Shown here in pieces: positions 24,736 through 32,560 of a stretch of 41,702 nucleotides of DNA. A program made the translations under genes and the position numbers. Origin of the DNA: CALGSZ01 sp042408955 (GTDB taxonomy: Bacteria; Chloroflexota; Chloroflexia; Thermomicrobiales; UBA6265); the NCBI GenBank assembly GCA_042408955.1, contig JBHOQQ010000021.1:1-41702 (forward strand), read 5' to 3'. The notes beneath the pieces were generated by a model. That model made no database searches and had not been told where the DNA came from. It saw only the letters and a program-made list of their open reading frames with translations. The first letter of the stretch is position 1. Each line of letters begins with the position of its first letter.

Positions 24736-25865
24736 GCACAGAACTCCCGCGCAACTGCCAGATAAACCTGGCGGCAGATGTCAAGATCAGCGAGGCTCAC
24801 CCACTCGACCATCGCGTGCGCCCCCTCGCCGCCTGGTCCGAAGATGACAGTCGGGATGCCTGCCGCGGCCAGGAGCGCCGAATCCATCCAGCCTGCCTCC
24901 CCGATAACCTCCGGCTCTCGTCCAATCAGGCGGCAGACCTGGCCGATGACCGTCTGGACAATCGGCTGATCGACCGCTACTTCAAACGGCTCGCGAACAA
25001 GCCCGCGGCGCAGCGTGGCCCGGAACTCCGCGTCGTGGGCAGCGAGGCCGGCAAGGATGCCACGAAGCTGCCCCTCGACGATGGCTGGCGTCTCTCCAGG
25101 GATCGTGCGACGCTCCAAGCTTAGGCGGCAGCGGTCTGGATAGGTCGACAGCCCGATGCCGCCGGCAATCAGCGAGGCGTGTATCGAGCCTGAGCCGAGG
25201 AGCGGATGCAGCGGGTTCGCCCGCAGAGCACGGTCAAGCTGCTCGATGCTCACCAGCACTTGGCCCATCTTCGCGATCGCATCAACGCCGAGATCGGGTT
25301 GCGAGCCATGCGCTGCGATGCCAAACGTCTCGATATCGAGCCAGACAAACCCTTTGTGCGCGACGCAGACGGACAACCCGGTCGGCTCGGTGACGATGGC
25401 CGCATCGGCCCGGAGCGCGCTCACAACGGCTTGCGTCCCAATGCTCGCGAATTCCTCATCGACGACCGCGGTCACGATGACGTCGCCGCGCGGCGGATGA
25501 GTGGCGAGTTCGGCGGCAGCCAGCATGACCGCTGCAAGGCTCCCTTTCATGTCGAATGCGCCACGGCCATACAGCCGGCCATCCTCGATCCGCAGCTCCA
25601 GGGGACGCTCCATGCCTGCGTAACCGACGGTATCGAGATGGGCATTGAGCATCAGCGAGCGGCCGCCGCCGGTGCCGGCGATCCGCCCGATCACGTTCGG
25701 CCGGTCAGGCACGACCTCCTGGAGCGTGACCTCCACGCCCGCTCGCTTCAGCCAGGCAGCCACAAACCGGGCTAGCTCGCCTTCCCCGTGCCCACCAGGC
25801 ACGAGATCAGGGTTGACTGAATCGATCGCCACCAGTAGGCTGAGGAGTTGCGCAAGATCCGACAC
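24732..25865 (-). CDS. M20 family peptidase/deacetylase (ArgE/DapE-like)
   Basis: This 377-residue di-zinc amidohydrolase has the full M20 metal set: H76-x-D78 (NAHLDTVG), D105 (GAFDMKG), E137-E138 (VVDEEFAS), E160 (VTEPTG) and the late His in GEGAHAMVEW. A dimerisation domain occupies the middle (about 170-280). The start is a GTG at 25865 with GGAGG upstream. It is translationally coupled to dpaL and probably frees the lyase substrate from an acylated or peptide-linked precursor, as suggested for the ygeY/ygeX pair; this is inference from context. Confidence 0.88.
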   Translation of the reverse strand: MSDLAQLLSLLVAIDSVNPDLVPGGHGEGELARFVAAWLKRAGVEVTLQEVVPDRPNVIGRIAGTGGGRSLMLNAHLDTVGYAGMERPLELRIEDGRLYGRGAFDMKGSLAAVMLAAAELATHPPRGDVIVTAVVDEEFASIGTQAVVSALRADAAIVTEPTGLSVCVAHKGFVWLDIETFGIAAHGSQPDLGVDAIAKMGQVLVSIEQLDRALRANPLHPLLGSGSIHASLIAGGIGLSTYPDRCRLSLERRTIPGETPAIVEGQLRGILAGLAAHDAEFRATLRRGLVREPFEVAVDQPIVQTVIGQVCRLIGREPEVIGEAGWMDSALLAAAGIPTVIFGPGGEGAHAMVEWVSLADLDICRQVYLAVAREFCA

Positions 25866-26702
25866 TCGGGCCTCCAGGCTTGATACGTGACACTGGAGTG
25901 GACGATACCACCCCGCCGGGTCAGGGGCCAGGGAGGGGTCAGCAGTCGGGGGTCGGGGGTCAGGGAAGCTCCGAGTTTTGAGCTTCGAGCTACGAGTGGT
26001 GAGCTTTCAGACGTCAGGGTGTGTAGGGGCGCGATGAATCGCGCCCAGCCCTTATGTGCCAGGATTTCGCGGATGCCCGGCGCCGGACGGCCGATGCCGG
26101 CCATTGCGCGGGGCTCCAGGAATTCCGCCGATCGTCTTGGTCAGGTTGGTCGCTCAGCTCTGTCGCGCGGGCCTAAAGACCCGCGCTCAAGCCACAAAGC
26201 CCCCTGAGGGGGCGGAAACGATTTCGTGTCCTTTGTCAAGCACTAAACCGGCGACCAAAGCTTCCTGAGGGGGCGGAAACGATATGGCACGCTCATACAG
26301 CCGGCTTTAGCCGGCTTTGTGATCTCAGCGCGGGGTCTTGAGCCCCGCGCGATGGGGCTGAACGCCCTCGCGTGCCATTCGGCAACAGCCACCTATGTTC
26401 AAACGCCGCGCGATGGGACTGAATTGGGTCCCGAGCAGTGTCAATGTCCCACGCTGTGCCTCCGCCAGATCCGGCACGCCGGAACGGTCTGACCGGTAGC
26501 CTCCCACCATTTCTCCCTCTCCCGAAGTCGGGAGAGGGAACGGGGGTGAGAGCCAAGAGAGCCATCAGCCGTCAGCTTTCAGCCGTCAGGACGCAGAGCG
26601 CACGCGCATCCTGACGGCTGATGGCTAACGGCTATCGGCTGAAGGATGGGCCGCGTCGTCCGCACTCCGACGCGGCCGGGGAGAAAGGGGGAGGAGAGGG
26701 GG
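25866..26702. repeat. Intergenic repeat mosaic with composite hairpin and palindromic unit
   Basis: No gene. From 25916 to 26020 runs GGGGTCAGGGAAGCTCCGAG- and GAGCTTTCAGACGTCAGG-type text. At 26024-26046 is a TAGGGGCGCGAT...ATCGCGCCC palindrome. A large composite hairpin element fills 26161-26356 (listed separately). At 26520-26555 is CTCCCGAAGTCGGGAGAGGG, and at 26571-26642 repeated AGCCGTCAG units in both orientations. Confidence 0.6.
26161..26356. repeat. Composite GC-hairpin element, copy B (rearranged)
   Basis: It contains the left outer hairpin GCGGGCCTAAAGACCCGC, two separate TGAGGGGGCGGAAACGAT segments (26214-26231 and 26266-26283), the hairpin AGCCGGCTTTAGCCGGCT, and the right outer hairpin GCGGGGTCTTGAGCCCCGC followed by GCGATGGGG. 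The order differs from copies C and D, with a duplicated inner part, as if two elements recombined. Confidence 0.6.
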
Positions 26703-29165
26703 TTAGAGCCGGATCCCCGCTGTGCGGACCGCGAGGAGACCGATCCGGCCGGCGAAGAGGATCATTAGCGAGATGAGACCAAGCCCATTGACGGTTCCGC
26801 TGTGCATCCCTGCAGCGACCGCGGGTGGCACGCTGCCTGGCCCGCTGCCAGTGTTCGGAAACTGCTTCACTGGGGGATTCTTCTTCTTGCCAGGTCCGCA
26901 GTTATACACCTTGACGACCGACTCATGGCCCTTGCTGACCGTCACGTAGCCGCTGCCATCCACATCGGCCGAGGAGGCGTAGCACCAGGCACGGCCGGAT
27001 TCTTGGAGGATGTACGCTCCCGCCGGCAGGGAGATGGTGGCCGTGCCATCACTTCCTGTGACAAAGAAGACGGGATCTCCCTCACCGCTGGCAGCCTGGA
27101 CGACGAACCCAGCGCCTCCCCCGTAGATCGCGCACGAGCCAGGAATCATCTCGGCGTTGTCGCACCAGTACTTGATGACTGTCAGGTGGCCACCCGGATC
27201 GTCGGGGACTGGGACGTTGAACCAATCGCAGACGATGTCGTCACCTTCGGCCAAGTTGAGGGAAATCACGCCCGCATCATCGGGAACCAGCGTATCGTAG
27301 ACATACGGCCCGAGCGCCTCATACCAGGTGCAGGTGACCAGGAACGCGCCCGTGCCAGCGGGAACATCTTCATCAACGGTGTAATCACCCGCGTCGAGAC
27401 CGCCCCAGTGCACCGCGCCATCAATGGAGTCGCCGGTCGTGGTCTGGAGGTCCACCATGCCGTCGTGGCGCAGCGTGAAGGTAACGCCATTGGTCTTGCT
27501 CGTGCAGTCGCTTGCCGGATCGGCGCCTGGCGCCCAGATATCATAGCCAGCCGGGCACGTCCACTTGTTGATGAGGATGCTCATGTCGTCGTCGCCGGTT
27601 GGGATATTGAACCAGTCGCACAGCATCTGCTCATTTGGGAGCAACTCGTGGTTGAGGACGTTCCCTTCGACAGCCGCCGGCGGCACGATTCCATCGACGG
27701 CGATGGCGATACCGTCACCATCCTCGTCGTAGATCGCGCCCCAGCCGCAGAACACGACCGGCTGGCCATAACCACCCGGGATATCCTCGCTGAGGGTGAT
27801 CGGGCCAGGCCCTAGACCGGTCCATACCGCCTCGCCGGCGACTCCACCGCTGCCAGTGACCTGAGGAAGACCGATATCCCCTTCGGTCACGAGCAAGAAG
27901 CTGACGCCATCCATCGGCGTGGTGCATGTAGCCTGGTAATCGCCCCACTGGCTGAAATCTTCGGCGATAGGGTCGGTTCCAGCAGGGCATTCCCACTTGT
28001 GGACGATGACGACGCCGCCATCATCGTCGCCCGAGGGGATGTTGAACCAGTCGCAGAACATCATCACGGCGTCGTCAAGCTCAACGGCGATGGTGCTCCC
28101 TTCCTGGTACGGCTGGAACGATTCACCGGACTCGCCGGTCAGCGATTCGGTATGGCAGAACACCACCGGTGTGGCGTACCCCTCAGGAAGCTGCTCTGCG
28201 ACGGAATAGGATCCAGCCGGCAGGTTGTCGAACACGACGCCGCTATCAACCACGTCGCCTGTGGTCTGCGAGGCAGAGACAGGGCCGCTGAGGTCAAACT
28301 GAACGCCGTTCATGATGTCATGGCAATTCGCGGCAAGGTCGTAGTAGCTGGCAGTCGAGACGTCAAACCCAGCCGGGCAACCGTGCTTGTTGACATAAAT
28401 GCTGCCATCTCCTGTGAGCGGGACATTGAACCAGTCGCAGTAGAGGAAGTCGCCGGTGCCAAGGTCGTAGCTCACCTTCGCGTGCTCGGTCATCGTGACG
28501 GTGTCGCCGTACCAAAGGACGCTGGCGAGTTGGAAATCGGTTGGGCCAGGCTCGGTAGGAGCATAGACATCGCAGTAGACGATTGGTGCCGCATAGCCGG
28601 CTGGGAGGTCTTCAACGACCGTGATCGTGTCCGGTGTCGCCACGTTCACAGAGATGAAGCCGCCGTCTGCTGATTGCTCGGCGTCTGTGCCATAGATATG
28701 GAAGGTCGCCAAGCCGTCAGGACCGCAATTGGCCGCAAGCTGGTAGTAATCGCCCCCATAATCCTCGCTGCACCAGAGCTTGTTGATCTGCACGCCCCCG
28801 GCGACCGGCAAATCTGGCGTGAGAATGATGTCCGGGTCGAGCAAATCAGAATCAATGACGGTATTGGAAAAATCCGGATCGACGACGATCGTCGGCTCGG
28901 GTGACGGCGGATCACCGAGCGTGCCAGGATCAATGAGCGATGGGTCAATCCTGAGGTTCGGCCCTGGGTGCCCCTCTTCTGCCGCTCTGAGACCCCCCTC
29001 GATGCGCACAGGCACAATGAGCGAGGATTCATCGTCATCCGCGGCCGAGACACCCGGTGACGAGAGTGGCAGCAGTGTTGCGACAACGAGCGCAGCAATC
29101 ATTGACGCTGCCAAGAAGCGCAGCACCTTCCGGTGATCTTGCTGAGACTTGTGTGAGTGATACAT
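26703..29165 (-). CDS. Secreted surface protein with prealbumin-like repeats and FPNTG sorting-like motif
   Basis: This 820-residue protein has a signal peptide (LRFLAASMIAALVVATLLPL, cleaved near SAA at 40-42), a Pro/Asp-rich linker, and four full repeats of about 120-135 residues plus a shorter fifth. Each repeat starts like INKWTCPAGYD, contains TTGD and LPAGxYxVxE, and ends CDWFNVP or CDWFNIP (ends near 249, 377, 522, 652). Each keeps about four Cys, so disulfides are likely. The fold is probably prealbumin/SpaA-like. The C-terminus has FPNTG (769-773), a 20-residue spacer, a membrane helix (about 794-812) and Arg residues, like a sortase signal. ATG at 29165 follows GGGGGTGA. No sortase gene is in the window. 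The role could be adhesion or a wall component. Confidence 0.82.
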   Translation of the reverse strand: MYHSHKSQQDHRKVLRFLAASMIAALVVATLLPLSSPGVSAADDDESSLIVPVRIEGGLRAAEEGHPGPNLRIDPSLIDPGTLGDPPSPEPTIVVDPDFSNTVIDSDLLDPDIILTPDLPVAGGVQINKLWCSEDYGGDYYQLAANCGPDGLATFHIYGTDAEQSADGGFISVNVATPDTITVVEDLPAGYAAPIVYCDVYAPTEPGPTDFQLASVLWYGDTVTMTEHAKVSYDLGTGDFLYCDWFNVPLTGDGSIYVNKHGCPAGFDVSTASYYDLAANCHDIMNGVQFDLSGPVSASQTTGDVVDSGVVFDNLPAGSYSVAEQLPEGYATPVVFCHTESLTGESGESFQPYQEGSTIAVELDDAVMMFCDWFNIPSGDDDGGVVIVHKWECPAGTDPIAEDFSQWGDYQATCTTPMDGVSFLLVTEGDIGLPQVTGSGGVAGEAVWTGLGPGPITLSEDIPGGYGQPVVFCGWGAIYDEDGDGIAIAVDGIVPPAAVEGNVLNHELLPNEQMLCDWFNIPTGDDDMSILINKWTCPAGYDIWAPGADPASDCTSKTNGVTFTLRHDGMVDLQTTTGDSIDGAVHWGGLDAGDYTVDEDVPAGTGAFLVTCTWYEALGPYVYDTLVPDDAGVISLNLAEGDDIVCDWFNVPVPDDPGGHLTVIKYWCDNAEMIPGSCAIYGGGAGFVVQAASGEGDPVFFVTGSDGTATISLPAGAYILQESGRAWCYASSADVDGSGYVTVSKGHESVVKVYNCGPGKKKNPPVKQFPNTGSGPGSVPPAVAAGMHSGTVNGLGLISLMILFAGRIGLLAVRTAGIRL

Positions 29166-29351
29166 CGGATTCACCCCCAGACGCGTTGATGGTGAGCAGA
29201 TATGGAAGCCGTCTTCCTCCCGTCCGAGACTCCCGCCCGAGTTCCGGACCACGCTGCCATCCTGCCAGGTGGGGTCACTCAAGCCATCGAGGGATTCACG
29301 GAAATTGGTAGGGGCACCTTGCAGTCTGCCCGTACGTGAGCGGGCCGCGAC

Positions 29352-29369
29352 CTACGTGATGTCACGTAG
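29352..29369. promoter_or_regulatory. Perfect 18 bp inverted repeat upstream of the surface protein gene
   Basis: Arms CTACGTGA and TCACGTAG are separated by TG. It lies 187 bases before the start codon at 29165 and is the only non-repetitive palindrome in this gap. It has the form of an operator for a dimeric regulator, but no matching promoter was found. Confidence 0.4.
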
Positions 29370-29384
29370 CGTCCGGTCGTCAGG

Positions 29385-30000
29385 CTAGGGGCCAGGGAGG
29401 GGTCGGTTTTTAGGGGTTAGGGGTTAGGGGCTGGGGGCTAGGGGCTGGGGAAGCTCCGAGCTCCGAGCGATGAGCTTCGAGTGGTGAGCTTTCAGCCGTC
29501 AGGTATCTGCCGCCAGGCATGGTAGGGGCGCGATAATTCGCGCCCGCCCAGCCAAAATCCGTCAGGCAGCATTGCGCGGGCCGGGAGCGCGGGACGAACG
29601 TCCCCTCCCTTGATATGCTCGGGACACGGCTTAGCCGTTTCGCGCGGGGCTCAAGACCCCGCGCTGAGATCACAAAGCCGGCTTTAGCCGGCTGGTTTTG
29701 ACGTGCCATATCGTTTCAGCCCCCTTCAGGGGGCTTTGTCGGTTGAGCGCGGGGACTTTAGCCCCGCGCGATGGCCGACATCGCCCGTCAGGGTCAGGCG
29801 TCAGGTATCCGCGAGTCCAGGCGCATACGGGCTGGGCACGATTCATTGCGCCCCTACCGGCTATCGGCTAACCCCTGACGGCTGACTGCTGACGGCTGAA
29901 AGCTCGGAGCTCGAAGCTCGGAGCTCGAAGCTTCCCCAGCCCCCCAGCCCCCATCCGATACCTGACGGCTGATAGCCCGGGTTTGACGGCTGCGGCCATT
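29385..30000. repeat. Intergenic repeat mosaic
   Basis: No gene. GGGGTTAGGGGTTAGGGG-type text (29409-29450) runs into AGCTCCGAGCTCCGAGCGATG and GCTTTCAGCCGTCAGG. A TAGGGGCGCGAT palindrome is at 29523-29545, composite hairpin copy D at 29641-29774, and an inverted palindromic unit at 29833-29855. Around 29870-29960 are CTGACGGCTGA units and AGCTCGGAGCTCGAAGC runs. Confidence 0.6.
29641..29774. repeat. Composite GC-hairpin element, copy D (most complete)
   Basis: Four hairpins follow one another: GCGGGGCTCAAGACCCCGC, AGCCGGCTTTAGCCGGCT, AGCCCCCTTCAGGGGGCT and GCGGGGACTTTAGCCCCGC. The flanks also pair: the left part (GCGC-TGAG..CACAAAGCC) mirrors the right part (GGCTTTGT..TTGAGCGC), so the element is a nested inverted repeat of about 134 bases. 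No coding capacity. Confidence 0.7.
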
Positions 30001-30011
30001 CAGCAGATCAT
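29983..30011 (+). promoter_or_regulatory. Possible promoter of the LuxR-type regulator gene
   Basis: TTGACG (29983-29988) and GATCAT (30006-30011) are 17 bases apart and lie just past the repeat mosaic, about 90 bases before the chosen start codon. The -10 is a weak match. Confidence 0.3.
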
Positions 30012-30100
30012 TCCGGAGCCACAGAGGGAGGAGGCGCACCGAAGATGGAGTGTCTTGCTTCTTCCGTGCAAGATACCTCGCTCCCAGAGGAGATGCGCCC

Positions 30101-32560
30101 GTGTCAGTCGCGTCCGCCAGCCATTGGTCACCACTGTTCGCCCTGACCAGGACTTCTCTGATTGGGCGCGAGCAGGATGTCGCCGCCATTACGCGCCTGC
30201 TGTTGCAAGAGGAAACGCGCTTGCTCACCCTCACCGGACCCGGTGGCATCGGCAAAACCCGCGTTGCGCTCCAAGTCGCTTCGCAATGTGCGCATGCTTT
30301 CCCGGACGGCGTGACGATCGTCTCGCTTGCCGCGGTGACGGATCCCGACCTGGTTTTACCCACGATTGCTCAGGCACTCGGGCTGGTCGAAGCTGGTGGC
30401 CAGTCGCTTGCAACGCAATTGGTCGAATTGCTTCAGCCCCGGCGCCAGCTTTTGGTGCTCGACAACTTCGAACAAGTGGTCGCGGCTGCTCCGCGGCTTG
30501 CCTGGCTGCTCGGCGCGTGCCCGCATCTGCGCGCGCTCGTCACAAGCCGCATCGTCCTTCGCCTGAGCGGCGAGCAGGAGTTCAGCGTTCAGCCTCTCCC
30601 GCTTCCACAGGTGACGCGCCGTGTGGATCTCGACGATCTGGCGCGGAACCCGGCAGTGTCGCTCTTCGTCGAGCGCGCGCGGGCTATTCGGCCCGATTTC
30701 ACCTTGTCGGAGACGAACGCGACCGCCATTGTGGAAATATGCCGCCGCCTCGATGGGCTGCCGCTGGCCATCGAGCTAGCGGCTGCTCGGGTCAAAGTTC
30801 TCTCACCTGCGGCGCTCCTTTCCCGGCTGACCAATCGCTTGCACGTCCTTGTCGGCGGTGCGCGCGATCTTCCCGCGCGTTTGCAAACGATGCGCGACGC
30901 CATCGCCTGGTCCTATGACCTGCTGCTGGAGGAGCACCGCGCGCTGTTCCGCCGCCTTGCCATCTTTGCTGGCGGCTTTACCCTGGATGCCGCCGAAGCC
31001 GTCGCCACCTGGGAGTCAGGAGATGGGAGTCAGGGGTCTGAGAGGGGTGTTTCCTCCTCGTCGCTCATGCCTGGCTCCCAACCCCTGACTCCTGACACCC
31101 TTCCCGGCTCGTCGGTGCTTGATGGGATTGCCACGCTCGTTGACGCCAGCCTCATCCACCGGGACGATGGCCCGCTGGCAGGTGAGGAGCCGCGCTTCCA
31201 CCTGCTTGAAACGGTGCGCGAATTCGGTCTGGGACAACTAGCGCAATCGGGAGAGGAGACCTCAGTACGTGAGGCACACGCACGCTATGCGATCGAGCTC
31301 GCCGAGCGCTCTCGTCCTGAGTACTCCGGCGGTGTGCAAGATCCCCGGTGGCTCGATCGGCTAGAGGCGATGCATGACAACCTCCGCTCAGCGCTGGCCT
31401 GGCTTGAGCACCGGCCAGATCCTCAGCCGCTGCTGCAACTCGCGGGCGCACTTGGCTGGTTTTGGTATTTGCGAGGCCATGTGCAAGAAGGCCATGACTG
31501 GCTGCGGCGCGCACTCGCGCGAGCGGAGGAGTGGCAGGAGCCAGTGGATCCAGCCATCTTGGTCCGCGCCCTGCGCGCCGCTGGCAAGCTGGCCTGGGAG
31601 CGCGCCGAATACACGCATGCCTCAACCCTCCTTGAGCAAGCGCTGGCCGTCGCTCGCGACAATGCCGATCAAGAGAACATCGCCCACGCGCTGCTCAACT
31701 TGGGTGTTGTTGAAGAAAAACAGGGACATGATGAGCGGGCCGCGGCGCTCTATGAGGAGGCGCTCGCTCTGTTTCGTCGCATAGGGGACCATCCCGGCAT
31801 CGCCAATGCGCTCATTGATCTCGGTGATGCCGAATTCCGCCTTGGCGATCTCGCCCGGTCGGCTGCATTGACAGACGAAGCGCTGGCTATCAGCAGGCGC
31901 CTTGGTGATGCGATTTTCATCGCCCTTGCCCTCGCCAACGCCGGTCAGCTCGCCCTGGAGGGGAACGACCTATCTCGCGCGTGGTCGCTGTACCGGGAAA
32001 GCCTCTTCCATGCATCGAGCGCCGGAAATCTCTGGCTCGTCTCCGATGCGCTGGCAGGCCTGGCTGGCGTGGCAGCGCGCAGTGGCGATGCCAGTCGCGC
32101 GGCGCGCTGGCTAGGCGCGGCGCAAGGCATCTGCGACACTCTGGGTACGCCGTCGGTTCCGCACCACGAGCAGAGCGCGCGCTCGCTGGCATGGGCGCGG
32201 GCTGGCTTATCCACCCAAGATGTTGAATCGGCTTGGACGGCCGGCCAGTCGCTTACGCCAAGCGAGGTCACGGAGGAAGCAGCTGGCTGGATACCCGCCA
32301 GCACCGTGCCTTCCCCGCCGGCCCCAAAAGCTCCAGCGCGTCTCAGCAATCCGATGGGTCTGACCGCGCGGGAGCTCGAAGTCTTGCGCCTGCTCGCGGA
32401 AGGGAAATCGAGCCGCGAAATCGGCGCCGAGCTCTTTATCAGCCACCGGACTGCTTCGACCCATGTGGCGAACATCTTCAGCAAGCTGGGTGTCGACAAC
32501 CGCGCCGCGGCGGTGGCCAAGGCCTATCAGCTTGGCCTGCTGTCGCGGTCGGCCTGGTGA
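30101..32560 (+). CDS. LuxR-family transcriptional regulator with NB-ARC-type ATPase and TPR repeats
   Basis: This 819-residue protein has a P-loop (GPGGIGKT, 46-53) and Walker B (LLVLDNFE, D121) of an AfsR-like STAND ATPase, with LDGLPLAIELAAARVKVLSP (218-237) as the usual GLPLA box. TPR-like helical repeats follow (about 430-660, e.g. ALLNLGVVEEKQGHDERAAA), and a C-terminal LuxR helix-turn-helix (about 754-816, GLTARELEVLRLLAEGKSSR). It should be a ligand- and ATP-gated transcription regulator. A segment rich in Ser, Gly and Pro (304-335, DNA 31011-31105) is in frame but is made of the same repeat text as the intergenic regions, so it looks inserted. The GTG at 30101 has AGAGGAGA seven bases upstream; a GTG at 30050 is less supported. 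Confidence 0.88.
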   Translation: MSVASASHWSPLFALTRTSLIGREQDVAAITRLLLQEETRLLTLTGPGGIGKTRVALQVASQCAHAFPDGVTIVSLAAVTDPDLVLPTIAQALGLVEAGGQSLATQLVELLQPRRQLLVLDNFEQVVAAAPRLAWLLGACPHLRALVTSRIVLRLSGEQEFSVQPLPLPQVTRRVDLDDLARNPAVSLFVERARAIRPDFTLSETNATAIVEICRRLDGLPLAIELAAARVKVLSPAALLSRLTNRLHVLVGGARDLPARLQTMRDAIAWSYDLLLEEHRALFRRLAIFAGGFTLDAAEAVATWESGDGSQGSERGVSSSSLMPGSQPLTPDTLPGSSVLDGIATLVDASLIHRDDGPLAGEEPRFHLLETVREFGLGQLAQSGEETSVREAHARYAIELAERSRPEYSGGVQDPRWLDRLEAMHDNLRSALAWLEHRPDPQPLLQLAGALGWFWYLRGHVQEGHDWLRRALARAEEWQEPVDPAILVRALRAAGKLAWERAEYTHASTLLEQALAVARDNADQENIAHALLNLGVVEEKQGHDERAAALYEEALALFRRIGDHPGIANALIDLGDAEFRLGDLARSAALTDEALAISRRLGDAIFIALALANAGQLALEGNDLSRAWSLYRESLFHASSAGNLWLVSDALAGLAGVAARSGDASRAARWLGAAQGICDTLGTPSVPHHEQSARSLAWARAGLSTQDVESAWTAGQSLTPSEVTEEAAGWIPASTVPSPPAPKAPARLSNPMGLTARELEVLRLLAEGKSSREIGAELFISHRTASTHVANIFSKLGVDNRAAAVAKAYQLGLLSRSAW
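31011..31105. repeat. Intergenic-type repeat inserted in frame in the LuxR-type gene
   Basis: GGGAGTCAGGAGATGGGAGT and CAGGGGTCTGAG at the left face CTGGCTCCCAACCCCTGACT and CCTGAC at the right, making inverted arms. The same words (GGAGTCAGG, ACCCCTGACTCCTGAC) fill the intergenic mosaics of this window. It adds about 32 residues between the ATPase and TPR parts without breaking the frame. Confidence 0.65.
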
